Assembly: GCF_000295935.2 (NCBI RefSeq)
Contig: NZ_ALWO02000032.1
Span: 62,001-126,000, forward strand
Direction of reading: 5' to 3'
DNA: 64,000 nt
Source: Indibacter alkaliphilus LW1
Lineage (GTDB): Bacteria > Bacteroidota > Bacteroidia > Cytophagales > Cyclobacteriaceae
In this document: piece by piece, positions 27,438 to 36,159 of the stretch
Numbering within the stretch: position 1 is the first letter of the stretch
Layout of the letters: each line of letters begins with the position of its first letter
Notes under the pieces: model-generated
The model's database searches: none
What the model was told of the DNA's origin: nothing
The model's input: the letters and a program-made list of their open reading frames with translations, nothing else
Translations under genes and position numbers: made by a program

Positions 27438-28409
27438 ATGAAGAAAATCTTGAAAATCTCTGCTTTCGTCATCACAGGAATCCTTTCCCTAATTCTTGTG
27501 GCTGTTGCTTACATTTCCATCGCTCTCCCCAATGTTGGCCCTCCTGAGGAAATGCAAATAGAAATCACAGGGGAACGGGTAGCTCATGGAAAATATCTTG
27601 CCCATCACGTAATGTTATGCGTAGACTGCCATTCTGTCCGTGATTTCGAACTTTTTGCAGGTCCGCCGATTCAATCCACATTAGCTTCTGGTGGAGAAGT
27701 TTTCGACAAAAAAGAAGGTTTCCCCGGAACGTTTATTTCCCCGAACCTGACTCCCTTCAACCTCAAAGACTGGACGGATGGGGAGATTTTCAGGGCCATT
27801 ACCACTGGGGTGAGAAAAGACGGTTCCGCTATCTTCCCAGTGATGCCTTATGGAGAATATTCCAAGGCAGACCCAGAGGACGTAAAAGCTGTGATTGCTT
27901 ACCTCAGGACTTTGGACCCTGTAGAAACAAACCACCCAAAGTCTAAGCCTGACTTCCCCTTCAACATCATCTTGAATACCATGCCCAAAAAAGCAAGCCT
28001 AAGCAAAAGACCTAACCCACAACAAGATCAAATTGCTTATGGCGGATATTTGGCGACCATTTCGGGTTGTGCTGAATGCCATACCAGGTTTGAAAATGGA
28101 AGCTTTGTAGGCGAACGGCTGGCTGGAGGACGGGAATTTGAATTCCCGGAAGCCCTATTGGTTACTCCCAACCTGACCCCTCATGAAAGCGGAATCGGAA
28201 ATTGGACCAAGGAAATGTTTGTTCAGCGTTTCAAAATGTATGGTGAAAACTATGTTCCTGAAAAGGTCAAGCAAGGAGACTTTCAGACAATAATGCCATG
28301 GATCATGTACGCAGGTATGGAGGAAAGAGACCTAGAGGCCATCTATGCTTATCTCAAATCCCTTCAGCCTGTAGAGAACTACGTGGAAAAATTTCAGGCC
28401 AAAAAATAA
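27438..28409 (+). CDS. Membrane-anchored diheme cytochrome c
   Basis: A 323-residue protein with an uncleaved N-terminal anchor (about 7-30) and two class I cytochrome c domains. The heme sites are CVDCH (Cys61, Cys64, His65) and CAECH (Cys211, Cys214, His215). Candidate axial methionines are in FPVMPYGEYS and QTIMPWIMY. The arrangement resembles the cytochrome subunits of periplasmic alcohol or aldehyde dehydrogenases, which have two or three such domains. No dehydrogenase gene adjoins it, so it probably carries electrons between a periplasmic donor and an oxidase. It follows the TPR-LuxR gene by about 100 bases. Confidence 0.92.
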   Translation: MKKILKISAFVITGILSLILVAVAYISIALPNVGPPEEMQIEITGERVAHGKYLAHHVMLCVDCHSVRDFELFAGPPIQSTLASGGEVFDKKEGFPGTFISPNLTPFNLKDWTDGEIFRAITTGVRKDGSAIFPVMPYGEYSKADPEDVKAVIAYLRTLDPVETNHPKSKPDFPFNIILNTMPKKASLSKRPNPQQDQIAYGGYLATISGCAECHTRFENGSFVGERLAGGREFEFPEALLVTPNLTPHESGIGNWTKEMFVQRFKMYGENYVPEKVKQGDFQTIMPWIMYAGMEERDLEAIYAYLKSLQPVENYVEKFQAKK

Positions 28410-28415
28410 ATTATC

Positions 28416-28443
28416 AAAGGGGCAGTTTCACGGCTGCCTCTTT
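28416..28443. terminator. Bidirectional terminator
   Basis: A 10-bp stem AAAGGGGCAG (28416-28425) pairs with 28434-28443 (one G-U pair), with an A/T-rich flank on each side. It lies between the convergent cytochrome and lipoprotein genes. Confidence 0.85.
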
Positions 28444-28896
28444 TCAATTCCAATTGGCTTCTTTCTGAAACATGTCCTCAGGTCTATCTTCCTTATTCAT
28501 AGGCCAAATACTATGCAATATGACTCCATCCCTTCTCAAGGCATAACCTAATACAAAAGTGATTTCCTGACAATATTCGTATTCCAAATAGATAAACTTC
28601 TCTCCGTCCTCACCAATTTTTTTAAAGGTATTTGCCAATTTATAATTGCTCGATTTACCACAAAGTTGATTGACTGACCCTTTTAAGTTTTCCAGGTTTC
28701 TCTTTTTGTTTTGAAAAGCGACTGATGAAGGAATACCTTCCGGCTCCATCATAGGATGATTGATCAGGCGCTCTGGAGTTCTCACATTTTTCAGGAAAAT
28801 CTCAGCATCCTTTTTGGCCTTTCCCACCAAAGGATCTGACTCGCAAGAGAAAAGTAAAAATACAACAATTGGGAACAGGAGCTGTCGGACGTTCAT
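28444..28896 (-). CDS. Small hypothetical lipoprotein
   Basis: A 150-residue exported lipoprotein. From the ATG at 28896 the signal peptide MNVRQLLFPIVVFLLFSC gives Cys18 as the lipid site. The mature part has no motif that I recognise. It is predicted to be a compact alpha/beta domain (KKDAEIFLKNV, LANTFKKIGEDGEKFIYLEYEY) with two further cysteines (QLCGKS and EYCQEI). Longer starts at 28902 and 28923 are possible but place charged residues before the signal. It is transcribed toward the shared terminator. Function unknown. Confidence 0.7.
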   Translation of the reverse strand: MNVRQLLFPIVVFLLFSCESDPLVGKAKKDAEIFLKNVRTPERLINHPMMEPEGIPSSVAFQNKKRNLENLKGSVNQLCGKSSNYKLANTFKKIGEDGEKFIYLEYEYCQEITFVLGYALRRDGVILHSIWPMNKEDRPEDMFQKEANWN

Positions 28897-28955
28897 AAGC
28901 ATGATTTTTCCGAAACTAAACAAATTCTTCCAAAGAGAATAAAAACTTATACTCT

Positions 28956-29312
28956 TTAGTAAAAAGCATCTTCAAAATGCTTGAAATTGACATTTCCGTT
29001 TCTATCCCTGTACACACCAACTATGTCGAAGCGGATATCCTTGTGCCAGTCTTTTTCATGGATATAATGATCTGCCGCTTTGACCAGAAGTTTTCTTTTG
29101 GTACTGTCTACAAATTCTTCGGCATAGCCATAACCGGTTCCGCTCCTGTATTTTACTTCTACAAAAATGAGAAGTCCTTTGTAAATAAAAATGAGATCAA
29201 TTTCAGCATGTCCGTATCTGTAGTTTGCATGCTGAAATTCATAGCCTTTTCCTGACAGCCAAGTTTTGACCAAGTCTTCGGCTTCCTTACCTTTGTCGTT
29301 GTGAAGTGCCAT
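28956..29312 (-). CDS. YraN family protein (UPF0102, restriction-endonuclease-like fold)
   Basis: A 118-residue cytoplasmic protein. The nuclease-like core is present: GKEAEDLVKTWL helix, HAEIDLIF (Glu-x-Asp) and FVEVKYR (Glu-x-Lys), which together form the PD-(D/E)xK arrangement shared with Holliday-junction resolvases. A biological role has not been established. The start at 29312 (MALHNDKG) fits the family N-terminus. The ATG at 29324 would add four residues. It is divergent from lipB. Confidence 0.92.
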   Translation of the reverse strand: MALHNDKGKEAEDLVKTWLSGKGYEFQHANYRYGHAEIDLIFIYKGLLIFVEVKYRSGTGYGYAEEFVDSTKRKLLVKAADHYIHEKDWHKDIRFDIVGVYRDRNGNVNFKHFEDAFY

Positions 29313-29421
29313 AATTATATGCATTTGAAATTGAAAAGCTGATTAAAAACCAATGGGCACTTTAATAAGAAAGAACTAACCTAAAAAAATCAGCGTTCAT
29401 TTATCGCATTAAAGATAACCC

Positions 29422-30135
29422 GTGAACGAATTTATCAATAAAAAAGTAAAATTTCTAGACCTAGGCAGCAAGGACTATAAAGAAACCTGGGATTTTCAGG
29501 AAGAGATTTTTGCAAAAACTGTATCCTTAAAAATTGCCAATAGAAACGCTGCTCCGGAAGCACAACAAATCACGGATAATTACCTGATTTTTGTAGAACA
29601 CCCTCATGTATATACTTTGGGTAAAAGCGGTGAAGAATCCCACCTTTTGCTGGATGAAAATGGGCTAATAGAGAAACAAGCTACATTTTATAAAATCAAC
29701 CGGGGAGGTGACATCACCTATCATGGTCCAGGACAACTTGTTGGATATCCAATTCTGGATCTGGATAATTTCTTTACGGATATTCACAAGTACTTGAGAT
29801 TGCTGGAAGAAGCTATTATCCTTACTCTGGCAGATTACGGAATCGAGGCAGGAAGGATTGACGGGCTTACGGGTGTATGGATAGACCATATCGAGCAAAA
29901 GAATCCCAGGAAAATCTGCGCTATGGGAGTCAAATCCAGCAGATGGGTCACCATGCACGGATTTGCTTTCAATGTCAATGCCGATATTGATTATTTTAAC
30001 AACATCATTCCCTGTGGAATTCCGGACAAAGCAGTGACTTCTATGCACCTGGAATTAGGCAGACCTTTAGACTTAGATGAAGTCAAAGAAAAAGTCAAAA
30101 GACACATTATTCATCTATTTGAAATGGAAGAATGA
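29422..30135 (+). CDS. lipB: Lipoyl(octanoyl) transferase LipB
   Basis: LipB moves the octanoyl group from acyl carrier protein to the lipoyl domains of 2-oxoacid dehydrogenases and the glycine cleavage H protein. The 237-residue protein shows VEHPHVYTLGKSGEESHLL, the RGGDITYHGPGQLVGYPILDL motif, and the catalytic Cys198 in IPCGIPDKAVTSM with the partner Lys in AMGVKSSRW. The start codon is GTG at 29422. It is cytoplasmic and appears monocistronic, followed by a non-coding repeat region. Confidence 0.95.
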   Translation: MNEFINKKVKFLDLGSKDYKETWDFQEEIFAKTVSLKIANRNAAPEAQQITDNYLIFVEHPHVYTLGKSGEESHLLLDENGLIEKQATFYKINRGGDITYHGPGQLVGYPILDLDNFFTDIHKYLRLLEEAIILTLADYGIEAGRIDGLTGVWIDHIEQKNPRKICAMGVKSSRWVTMHGFAFNVNADIDYFNNIIPCGIPDKAVTSMHLELGRPLDLDEVKEKVKRHIIHLFEMEE

Positions 30136-30523
30136 TTTATGATAAAAATGGATATTGTTATTTTCTGGTCAGACCTAAATAGAAATTAAGTAGAAATATA
30201 ATTGAAACTGGAGCTTTAGCGGAAGTCCCGAGAGTGAAGCGATTTGGGATATAATAGAAATAGATATTAATGGATATTGGATACTAGTGGATATTATGAT
30301 ACAGAAATATGCTTCGCGAAATAATTAGAAATATGCCTTCGGCGAAATATTTTTTAACCCAGAGCTTTAGCGCAAACCAGAAGAGACAATTGATTCGGGA
30401 TATAGAAGAAAGGATATTAGTGGATATTAGTGGATATTAGTGGACATACATTTTAACTAAGTCAAATACTAGATTACGAGTCTTAAATCTTATGTCTCAA
30501 ATCTCTTGTCTCAAATCTAAAAA
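30136..30523. repeat. Non-coding region with degenerate GGATATTAGT repeats and small hairpins
   Basis: About 390 bases without a gene. Three exact head-to-tail copies of GGATATTAGT occupy 30412-30441, with degenerate copies at about 30262-30300. Other elements are GCTTCGCGAA (30311-30320), GCCTTCGGC (30335-30343, hairpin-forming) and a CCCGAGAGTGAAGCGATTTG-type segment (30227-30248). Several of these recur at 31770-31860, after the exonuclease gene. The bias toward TAGAAATA-like words continues through the region. It looks like an array of small repeated elements rather than a decayed gene. Confidence 0.7.
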
Positions 30524-30925
30524 ATGAAAAAAGACATCAACTTTCATCCCATAACAGGGGTAAAACTAGCCATTGCCAAGGAAGAGGTAAACGGCAATAC
30601 AGAATGGGCAGTATATATCATCAACCTCAACCTGATCGAGCTGAATACAGTGATGATCACTTCAAAAGGTTATGGAATAATGGATGGGGAAGAAAAGAAA
30701 ACCTCTACATTGCGTCACTTGATACAGGAATTGGGAGCGCAGTCCATTGCTAAAATTGAACCTATCGATCCTGCTCTTTTTGCTTTAAGCAATGAGTTTT
30801 GGGTGAGTTACTATATTATGGATCAGATTTTTGACAAAAAATTCATCTTCCCCCATGGTAGCATGGATCCCGGCAATGTTAAATTCATTCCTGAACTGGG
30901 CCTTGAGGGAGTTTTGCATGGGTAA
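30524..30925 (+). CDS. Conserved-looking hypothetical protein
   Basis: A 133-residue soluble protein with a good ATG start (MKKDINFHPI) and coding-like composition. It has alternating strands (VKLAIAKEE, WAVYIINLNLIELNTVMITSKGYG) and a C-terminal segment FIFPHGSMDPGNVKFIPELGLEGVL. I do not recognise a domain and see no signal peptide or membrane segment. It lies between two blocks of repeats together with the downstream exonuclease, 75 bases away, which could share its transcript. Confidence 0.7.
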   Translation: MKKDINFHPITGVKLAIAKEEVNGNTEWAVYIINLNLIELNTVMITSKGYGIMDGEEKKTSTLRHLIQELGAQSIAKIEPIDPALFALSNEFWVSYYIMDQIFDKKFIFPHGSMDPGNVKFIPELGLEGVLHG

Positions 30926-30999
30926 AAGGATCACAATTCAATTTTAAAATCCGTGATTTCTAATTAAATTCATCGCTACCAACTTAATAATTAAAGCGA

Positions 31000-31749
31000 A
31001 TGAACAATTTTTTGAATGAACTCAAAGACATCCTTTTTCTTGATATCGAAACAGCTTCTTGCGAATCCTCTTATGAAGACTTGCCTCCGAGGCTGCAAGA
31101 AGAATGGTTGAAAAAAGAAAAACTTATCACTCAGGGGACCAATAAGGAGAAGGAAGTAAAACCCGATGCAGGGAGTTTGTTTTTTGAGAAAGCAGGCATT
31201 TATGCTGAGTTTGGAAAAGTCATCACCGTAGGAGTTGGGTATTTTCATTTTAATGCTGAAGAAAACAAGTTGGAATTCAGGCTCAAGAGTTTTGCAGATG
31301 AAAATGAGTACGACACCTTATCTGCTTTTGCCGAGCTGCTACAAAAAAAGAAGTGGATTCTCTGTGCCCACAATGGAAAAGAATTTGATTTCCCTTACCT
31401 GAGCAGGAGGATTCTGATCAATAGGATTCCATTACCAGAGCCACTTCAGATGGCAGGTAAGAAACCTTGGGAAATCCGCCATTTGGACACGCTGGAACTT
31501 TGGAAATTCGGAGATTACAAGCATTACACCAGATTGGAATTGCTGGCTGCAGTTTTTGACATTCCTACTTCCAAAGATGGGATTGATGGTTCTCAGGTCA
31601 ATGAGGCGTACTATGTAGAAAACAACCTTCAAAAAATCCGTGAATATTGCCTAAGGGATGTATTGGTGACCGCACAGATATATTTGGCTTTTCAGTGCTT
31701 CCCTCCTGATGTGGAGATGGAGGTTATTAATAAAGATGATTCTGAATGA
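31000..31749 (+). CDS. 3'-5' exonuclease, DNA polymerase B-type (PF10108-like)
   Basis: A 249-residue DEDD-superfamily nuclease. The three exonuclease motifs are visible: ExoI FLDIETAS (Asp15, Glu17), ExoII CAHNGKEFDFPYL and ExoIII EYCLRDVLVTAQIY, which fits the DEDDy subgroup of PolB exonuclease-like proteins. There is no polymerase part. It probably trims DNA or RNA 3' ends, but the exact substrate is unknown. The gene is flanked on both sides by non-coding repeat blocks. Its 3' end (about 31741) runs straight into the second block. Confidence 0.9.
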   Translation: MNNFLNELKDILFLDIETASCESSYEDLPPRLQEEWLKKEKLITQGTNKEKEVKPDAGSLFFEKAGIYAEFGKVITVGVGYFHFNAEENKLEFRLKSFADENEYDTLSAFAELLQKKKWILCAHNGKEFDFPYLSRRILINRIPLPEPLQMAGKKPWEIRHLDTLELWKFGDYKHYTRLELLAAVFDIPTSKDGIDGSQVNEAYYVENNLQKIREYCLRDVLVTAQIYLAFQCFPPDVEMEVINKDDSE

Positions 31750-32053
31750 TATATGATTAGAGTAGGATTATTGATATTAGTGGGTATTTTTAGTTATTGA
31801 AATATGCTTCACGAAATCGGAGTGAAACGGAGATCCCGAGAGCGAAGTGATTCGGGATAAAATTGAAATAAATAGAAATAGAATAGCGGGAAAATCTATA
31901 AGAAACAGATATTCTGAGACCAGAGCTATTTGGGAGATTATGGAAATAGGATTAGAATAGGGGTTTCGATATTGATGGATATTTTTCTCTACTAAGATAA
32001 TTAAGGTATTTTACCTTCTTTTCTTTAGCTTTCAAACTAAACTACCACATGTC
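31750..32053. repeat. Second copy-region of the dispersed non-coding repeats
   Basis: No gene. The segment shares words with 30136-30523: GATATTAGTGGGTATT (31773-31788), GAAATATGCTTCACGAAAT (31799-31817) and a hairpin TCCCGA-N12-TCGGGA (31834-31857). In the first region the matching hairpin reads TCCCGAGAGTGAAGCGATTT-GGGA, with sequence changes in both arms and loop. AGAATAG-like words are frequent. Confidence 0.65.
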
Positions 32054-32141
32054 AATTCAAAATTCAACTCGTGTTATTTCAAAATTCATATCTTGTTATT
32101 TCAAAGTTAACATTGTGAAATTTCAAAATTCAACTTACCTT
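32054..32141 (+). repeat. Four tandem 22-bp direct repeats upstream of the DUF4143 ATPase gene
   Basis: Units begin at 32054, 32076, 32098 and 32120 with exact 22-base spacing. The common core is ATTTCAAAATTCAAC followed by a T/G-rich end such as TCGTGTT or TCTTGTT. Unit 1 starts AATTC and unit 3 reads ATTTCAAAGTTAAC. The array ends 12 bases before the start codon and covers the promoter. It looks like a cooperative operator array of about two helical turns per unit. It is not a CRISPR because there are no spacers. Confidence 0.8.
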
Positions 32142-32143
32142 TG
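32113..32143 (+). promoter_or_regulatory. Promoter of the DUF4143 ATPase gene
   Basis: TTG (32113-32115) and an exact TACCTTTG (32136-32143) are 20 bases apart, as in Bacteroidota sigma-A promoters. Transcription would start only a few bases before the ATG at 32154, giving a nearly leaderless mRNA. Confidence 0.65.
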
Positions 32144-32153
32144 AAATAAAAAC

Positions 32154-33314
32154 ATGCTGGTTTCGAGAGACATAGTGTCAGCGATAAAAAGGATTAGCCC
32201 CAAGTACCCAATTCTGGCACTGACAGGCCCAAGACAATCCGGAAAGACTACCCTGCTCAAAAATTTATTCCCGGACTACAGGTATGTCAGCCTAGAAAAT
32301 CCTGATAACAGAAACTTCGCTGAGTCAGATCCTAATGGCTTTTTGAAAGAATTCCATACAAATGTAATTTTTGATGAAGTTCAGCGTGTTCCCGAACTGT
32401 TTTCTTACATCCAAAATATCGTTGATGATAGAAGAGGGGAAATGGGAATTTATCTCCTTTCAGGTTCGCAAAACTTTCACCTGATGCACAGCATCACCCA
32501 AAGTTTAGCCGGAAGGGTTGCGATTTTCAAGTTGTTCCCTTTTGATTTTAAGGAATTGAACAATGCCGGATTATTGGGAAAGAACTATTTGAATTCACTG
32601 ATCAAAGGATATTACCCGGCCATTTATGACCGGGATATCCCTTCAAAGGTCTTTTACTCCAATTACATCGAAACATACATAAACCGGGACATCGGTGAAC
32701 TTGTTGCTATTCGGGATTTGAGGATTTTCCAAAACTTCCTTGCCCTTTGCGCTACTAGAGCAGGACAACTATTGAACCTGAATGCCTTGGCTAATGAATG
32801 CGGCATCAGTCAACCTACTGCTAAAGCCTGGCTTTCCGCTTTGGAACAAAGTTTCATTACATTTCAACTATACCCCTATCACAAAAATTTCAATAAAAGG
32901 ATTGTCAAAACACCTAAGCTTTACTTCTACGATACAGGTTTATTATGTCACTTGCTCAAAATCAGCAAAACGGAAAGTATACTGACAAATCCTATCAAAG
33001 GTGCTTTATTCAAAAACATGATGATTGCAGAGTATGTGAAACAAATGCACCATCAAAACAATCCTCAAGATCTATGGTTTTGGCGGGATGCTGCTGGGAA
33101 TGAAATTGACCTATTGGTCGACAAAGGCGACAAAATTGATATCATAGAATTCAAAGCCTCCCAGACTATAAAAACCCAAATGTTTGATGGACTTGCCAAG
33201 TTTGAAGAAATCTCCCAAATACAAAACCTAAACAAGTCATTGGTTTATGGAGGAGAAACAACTCAAAAAAGAAGTGCTGGAAATTTGGTGTCATGGAGGA
33301 GGGTTGAATTATAA
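32154..33314 (+). CDS. AAA-type ATP-binding protein with DUF4143 domain
   Basis: A 386-residue P-loop protein of the archaeal-ATPase-like group common in mobile or accessory DNA. Walker A is GPRQSGKTTL with Lys31, Walker B is VIFDEVQR with Asp74-Glu75, and sensor 1 is YLLSGSQNF. The C-terminal DUF4143 region (about 195-370) contains a winged-helix-like segment (LNALANECGISQPTAKAWLSALEQS) and a PD-(D/E)xK-like strand pair (WFWRDAAGNEIDLLVDKGDKIDIIEFKAS). The last motif resembles the nuclease core EID..EFK. The role is unknown; some members are proposed to act with toxin-like or restriction activity. A 22-bp repeat array sits on its promoter, suggesting tight control. Confidence 0.88.
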   Translation: MLVSRDIVSAIKRISPKYPILALTGPRQSGKTTLLKNLFPDYRYVSLENPDNRNFAESDPNGFLKEFHTNVIFDEVQRVPELFSYIQNIVDDRRGEMGIYLLSGSQNFHLMHSITQSLAGRVAIFKLFPFDFKELNNAGLLGKNYLNSLIKGYYPAIYDRDIPSKVFYSNYIETYINRDIGELVAIRDLRIFQNFLALCATRAGQLLNLNALANECGISQPTAKAWLSALEQSFITFQLYPYHKNFNKRIVKTPKLYFYDTGLLCHLLKISKTESILTNPIKGALFKNMMIAEYVKQMHHQNNPQDLWFWRDAAGNEIDLLVDKGDKIDIIEFKASQTIKTQMFDGLAKFEEISQIQNLNKSLVYGGETTQKRSAGNLVSWRRVEL

Positions 33315-33318
33315 AAAT

Positions 33319-33810
33319 TCAATCTTTCCTCTCGTATACCTCAATCCATCCAAACTCGGTGTTTTTGAGAATCATTTTGCCATCCTCGAAATCAACATTT
33401 GAAATTTGAACAAAGTTTGGTGCACCAGGAATTGATTGTGAAGGAAAAATATGAATATTGTTTCCTACTATTTTCCAAGCCATCATTTGCGATGCTTCTA
33501 AAAAATCTGAAGCTTTCAAAGTCAAGGTCAGTGATTTTTTGGTAAGTACTCCATGGACTTCTTCTGCTTCCCCTTCCACCTCAAAAACACCTGTAAATCC
33601 ATTTTTACTTTTCCTGCCGACGAACTCCTTGGAACTTAAATCGGATCGGTAAAGTTTACCCATTAGCAATTCACCCTGCTCAGAAACAGATAAAACCAAT
33701 GGGTTCTCCAAGTCTATGCTCTGATAAATACCCTGAAAATTCTGAGAAAACCCATTTATCTGAAAAGCAAAGCAGGTGAAGAATAAAAAAATGCTGATAT
33801 TCGAGTCCAT
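33319..33810 (-). CDS. Secreted hypothetical protein
   Basis: A 163-residue protein with an N-terminal signal peptide (about 1-22, ending NGFSQ) and a mature domain rich in beta strands (GIYQSIDLENPLVLSVSEQGELLMGKLY, LTKKSLTLTLKASDF). It resembles small lipocalin-like or calycin-like periplasmic domains, but this is a guess from strand pattern only. No catalytic motif is seen. It converges on the DUF4143 gene with a 4-base gap and no hairpin between them. Confidence 0.65.
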   Translation of the reverse strand: MDSNISIFLFFTCFAFQINGFSQNFQGIYQSIDLENPLVLSVSEQGELLMGKLYRSDLSSKEFVGRKSKNGFTGVFEVEGEAEEVHGVLTKKSLTLTLKASDFLEASQMMAWKIVGNNIHIFPSQSIPGAPNFVQISNVDFEDGKMILKNTEFGWIEVYERKD

Positions 33811-33966
33811 CTTTTTAGAGGTTAATAACCTACCACTCTTTAATTAAACTCTAAGTTAAAAATTTTCCTCGAAACCCAAATGATTTTAGTAACTTTAATC
33901 ACAAACAAACAGGCCCAGTTCAAACATATCAATGGCCTGAAATTAAATAATTGGAAATAAACTTTT

Positions 33967-36159
33967 ATGGGAAGAAAATCAAATAAAAATAGCCCGCAGG
34001 GCAAAAAGAAAGGCGGAAAAATAACTGACTCAGCCCAACTGACTCGAAAAATCCTGAATTTTTTGGACAATCATTTTGGAGAGGAATTCAACGCCAAACA
34101 AATCATCAAAAAACTGGAAATCAGGGATAGTCTGACCAAAGGCACAGTAGATACGGTTTTGCACAAACTAGCTGCTGCGGGCAATATCTCCAAAAGTCCC
34201 CGCAATTACTTTTCATCTGTCAAAGACCCTGAATTTATTGAAGGAGAGGTAGATTATGTCAATCCACGGTTTGCCTATGTCGTTCCAGATGCCAAGCATA
34301 ATCTGGAGGAAGATATTCAGGTGAAAGCAGCTGATATGAAAAACGCACTGGACGGAGACAGAGTAAGGATAATGGTCTATCCATCCAAGGGACGCAGTGG
34401 AAGACTGGAAGGTAAGGTACTTGAAGTTGTAGAGCGCGACAGGGATGAGTTTGTAGGAAGAGTAGAGATTTCTCCGCGCTTCGCTTTTGTGGTGCCCGAT
34501 TTCAAAAAAATGCACCAAGATATTTTTGTACATAAAGGGGATCTTGGAGGCGCTGAACACAATCAGAAAGTCGTGGTCAAGATGACCGAATGGAGAGATG
34601 GTGATAAAAACCCAACCGGAAAGATTACAAGAGTGCTCGGCAAAGCTGGAGAGCATGAAGTAGAGATCCACTCCATCATGGCAGAATTTGGACTTCCTTT
34701 CGGATACCCTAAAGAAGTAGAAGAAGAAGCCAATGAAATCCCTGAAGCTATTCCCGAACAAGAAATCAGCAAAAGAAGGGACATGAGGGATATACCTACC
34801 TTTACAATAGACCCTTCAGATGCCAAGGATTTTGATGATGCCATTTCATACAGAAGACTGGAAAACGGCAATTTGGAAATCGGAGTACACATAGCCGATG
34901 TCACCCATTTTGTCAAGCCCAAAACCATGCTGGAAAAAGAAGCCTACCATAGGGCTACTTCTGTTTATCTGGTAGACAGGACAATTCCCATGCTTCCTGA
35001 GCGCTTGAGTAATGGTCTTTGTTCGCTGAGGCCAAATGAAGATAAATTGACTTTCTCCTGTGTTTTTGAAATGGATGAAAATGCTGACGTTCTCAATCAT
35101 TGGATAGGACGCACAGTAACCCACTCGGATAGGCGGTTTGCTTATGAGGAAGCCCAAGAATGCATCGACAAGCAAGAGGGCGACTTCTATTCAGAATTAA
35201 CCTTACTTAACAACCTTGCAAAGAAAATCCGCAAAAGGAGATTTGATAAGGGAGCTGTAAATTTCGAAACCGTCGAAGTCAAATTTAAATTGGATGAAAA
35301 GGGTACTCCTCTCGGACTGATGATCAAAGAGCGAAAAGACATCCACAAATTGATTGAAGAATTCATGCTCTTGGCAAATAGAACAGTAGCAGAATTTATT
35401 TTCAACAAAAACAAAGGAGCTGATACATTTGTATATAGAATTCATGACCATCCAGACAGCGAAAGACTGGAGACGTTTTCCAACTTTGCCAAAAAATTTG
35501 GACATGAAATAGAAATAGGGGAAGGAGTGAGAATATCAAAAGCTCTGAATAAGCTCATGGATGAAATCGCCGGGAAGCCCGAACAAAATGTTCTGGAACA
35601 GCTTGCCATCAGAAGTATGGCCAAAGCCAAATACACCACTGAGCCAAAAGGGCATTTTGGGCTGGCATTTAAGCATTACACTCATTTCACATCTCCTATT
35701 CGAAGATATCCCGATATGATGGTGCATAGGCTATTGCAACATTACTTAGAGGGAGGAAAATCTCCTGAAGCAGATCCATGGGAGGAAAAATGTTTGCATT
35801 CCTCTGAAAGGGAAAAAAGGGCTGCAGACTCGGAGAGAGCCTCCATCAAATACAAACAGGTAGAATTCATGGCGCTAGCGGAGGACAAAGACTATGAAGG
35901 TATCGTTACTGGAGTTACAGAATGGGGAGTTTTTGTAGAAATCACCGAAACCAAATGCGAAGGTATGGTACGTGTGACAGACATGAAGGATGATTATTAT
36001 GAGTTTGATGAAAAAAATATGCGTCTCATTGGGACAAGAAATAAAAAAATGATCACTTTGGGTGAAAAAGTGATAGTCCGTGTAGTGAACACAGACATAG
36101 ACAGAAGAACCATAGACCTGGAATTTGCTGATAATGAATCAAAAGACAAGCGTAAATAA
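33967..36159 (+). CDS. rnr: Ribonuclease R
   Basis: A processive 3'-5' exoribonuclease that degrades structured RNA. The 730-residue protein has a basic N-terminal tail, a winged-helix region (about 22-75), two cold-shock/OB domains (about 80-235), the RNB catalytic domain and a C-terminal S1 domain (about 640-715). The RNB domain carries the metal-binding Asp cluster IDPSDAKDFDDAI (Asp282 to Asp291) and HYTHFTSPIRRYPD. The C-terminus lacks the long basic tail of E. coli RNase R. It overlaps the polyprenyl synthase gene by 26 bases. Confidence 0.96.
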   Translation: MGRKSNKNSPQGKKKGGKITDSAQLTRKILNFLDNHFGEEFNAKQIIKKLEIRDSLTKGTVDTVLHKLAAAGNISKSPRNYFSSVKDPEFIEGEVDYVNPRFAYVVPDAKHNLEEDIQVKAADMKNALDGDRVRIMVYPSKGRSGRLEGKVLEVVERDRDEFVGRVEISPRFAFVVPDFKKMHQDIFVHKGDLGGAEHNQKVVVKMTEWRDGDKNPTGKITRVLGKAGEHEVEIHSIMAEFGLPFGYPKEVEEEANEIPEAIPEQEISKRRDMRDIPTFTIDPSDAKDFDDAISYRRLENGNLEIGVHIADVTHFVKPKTMLEKEAYHRATSVYLVDRTIPMLPERLSNGLCSLRPNEDKLTFSCVFEMDENADVLNHWIGRTVTHSDRRFAYEEAQECIDKQEGDFYSELTLLNNLAKKIRKRRFDKGAVNFETVEVKFKLDEKGTPLGLMIKERKDIHKLIEEFMLLANRTVAEFIFNKNKGADTFVYRIHDHPDSERLETFSNFAKKFGHEIEIGEGVRISKALNKLMDEIAGKPEQNVLEQLAIRSMAKAKYTTEPKGHFGLAFKHYTHFTSPIRRYPDMMVHRLLQHYLEGGKSPEADPWEEKCLHSSEREKRAADSERASIKYKQVEFMALAEDKDYEGIVTGVTEWGVFVEITETKCEGMVRVTDMKDDYYEFDEKNMRLIGTRNKKMITLGEKVIVRVVNTDIDRRTIDLEFADNESKDKRK

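Noticed and set aside
32054-32141. Four 22-bp repeats as a CRISPR array
   Set aside because: The units follow each other directly, without spacers of constant length and unique sequence, and there are no cas genes nearby.
32154-33314. DUF4143 ATPase as part of an insertion sequence
   Set aside because: No terminal inverted repeats, target duplications or transposase are present around it; it is only of an accessory type.
34213-34761. A 182-residue ORF on the minus strand within rnr
   Set aside because: It is antisense to conserved RNase R sequence and its protein is Phe/Ser/His-rich, as expected for a shadow frame.
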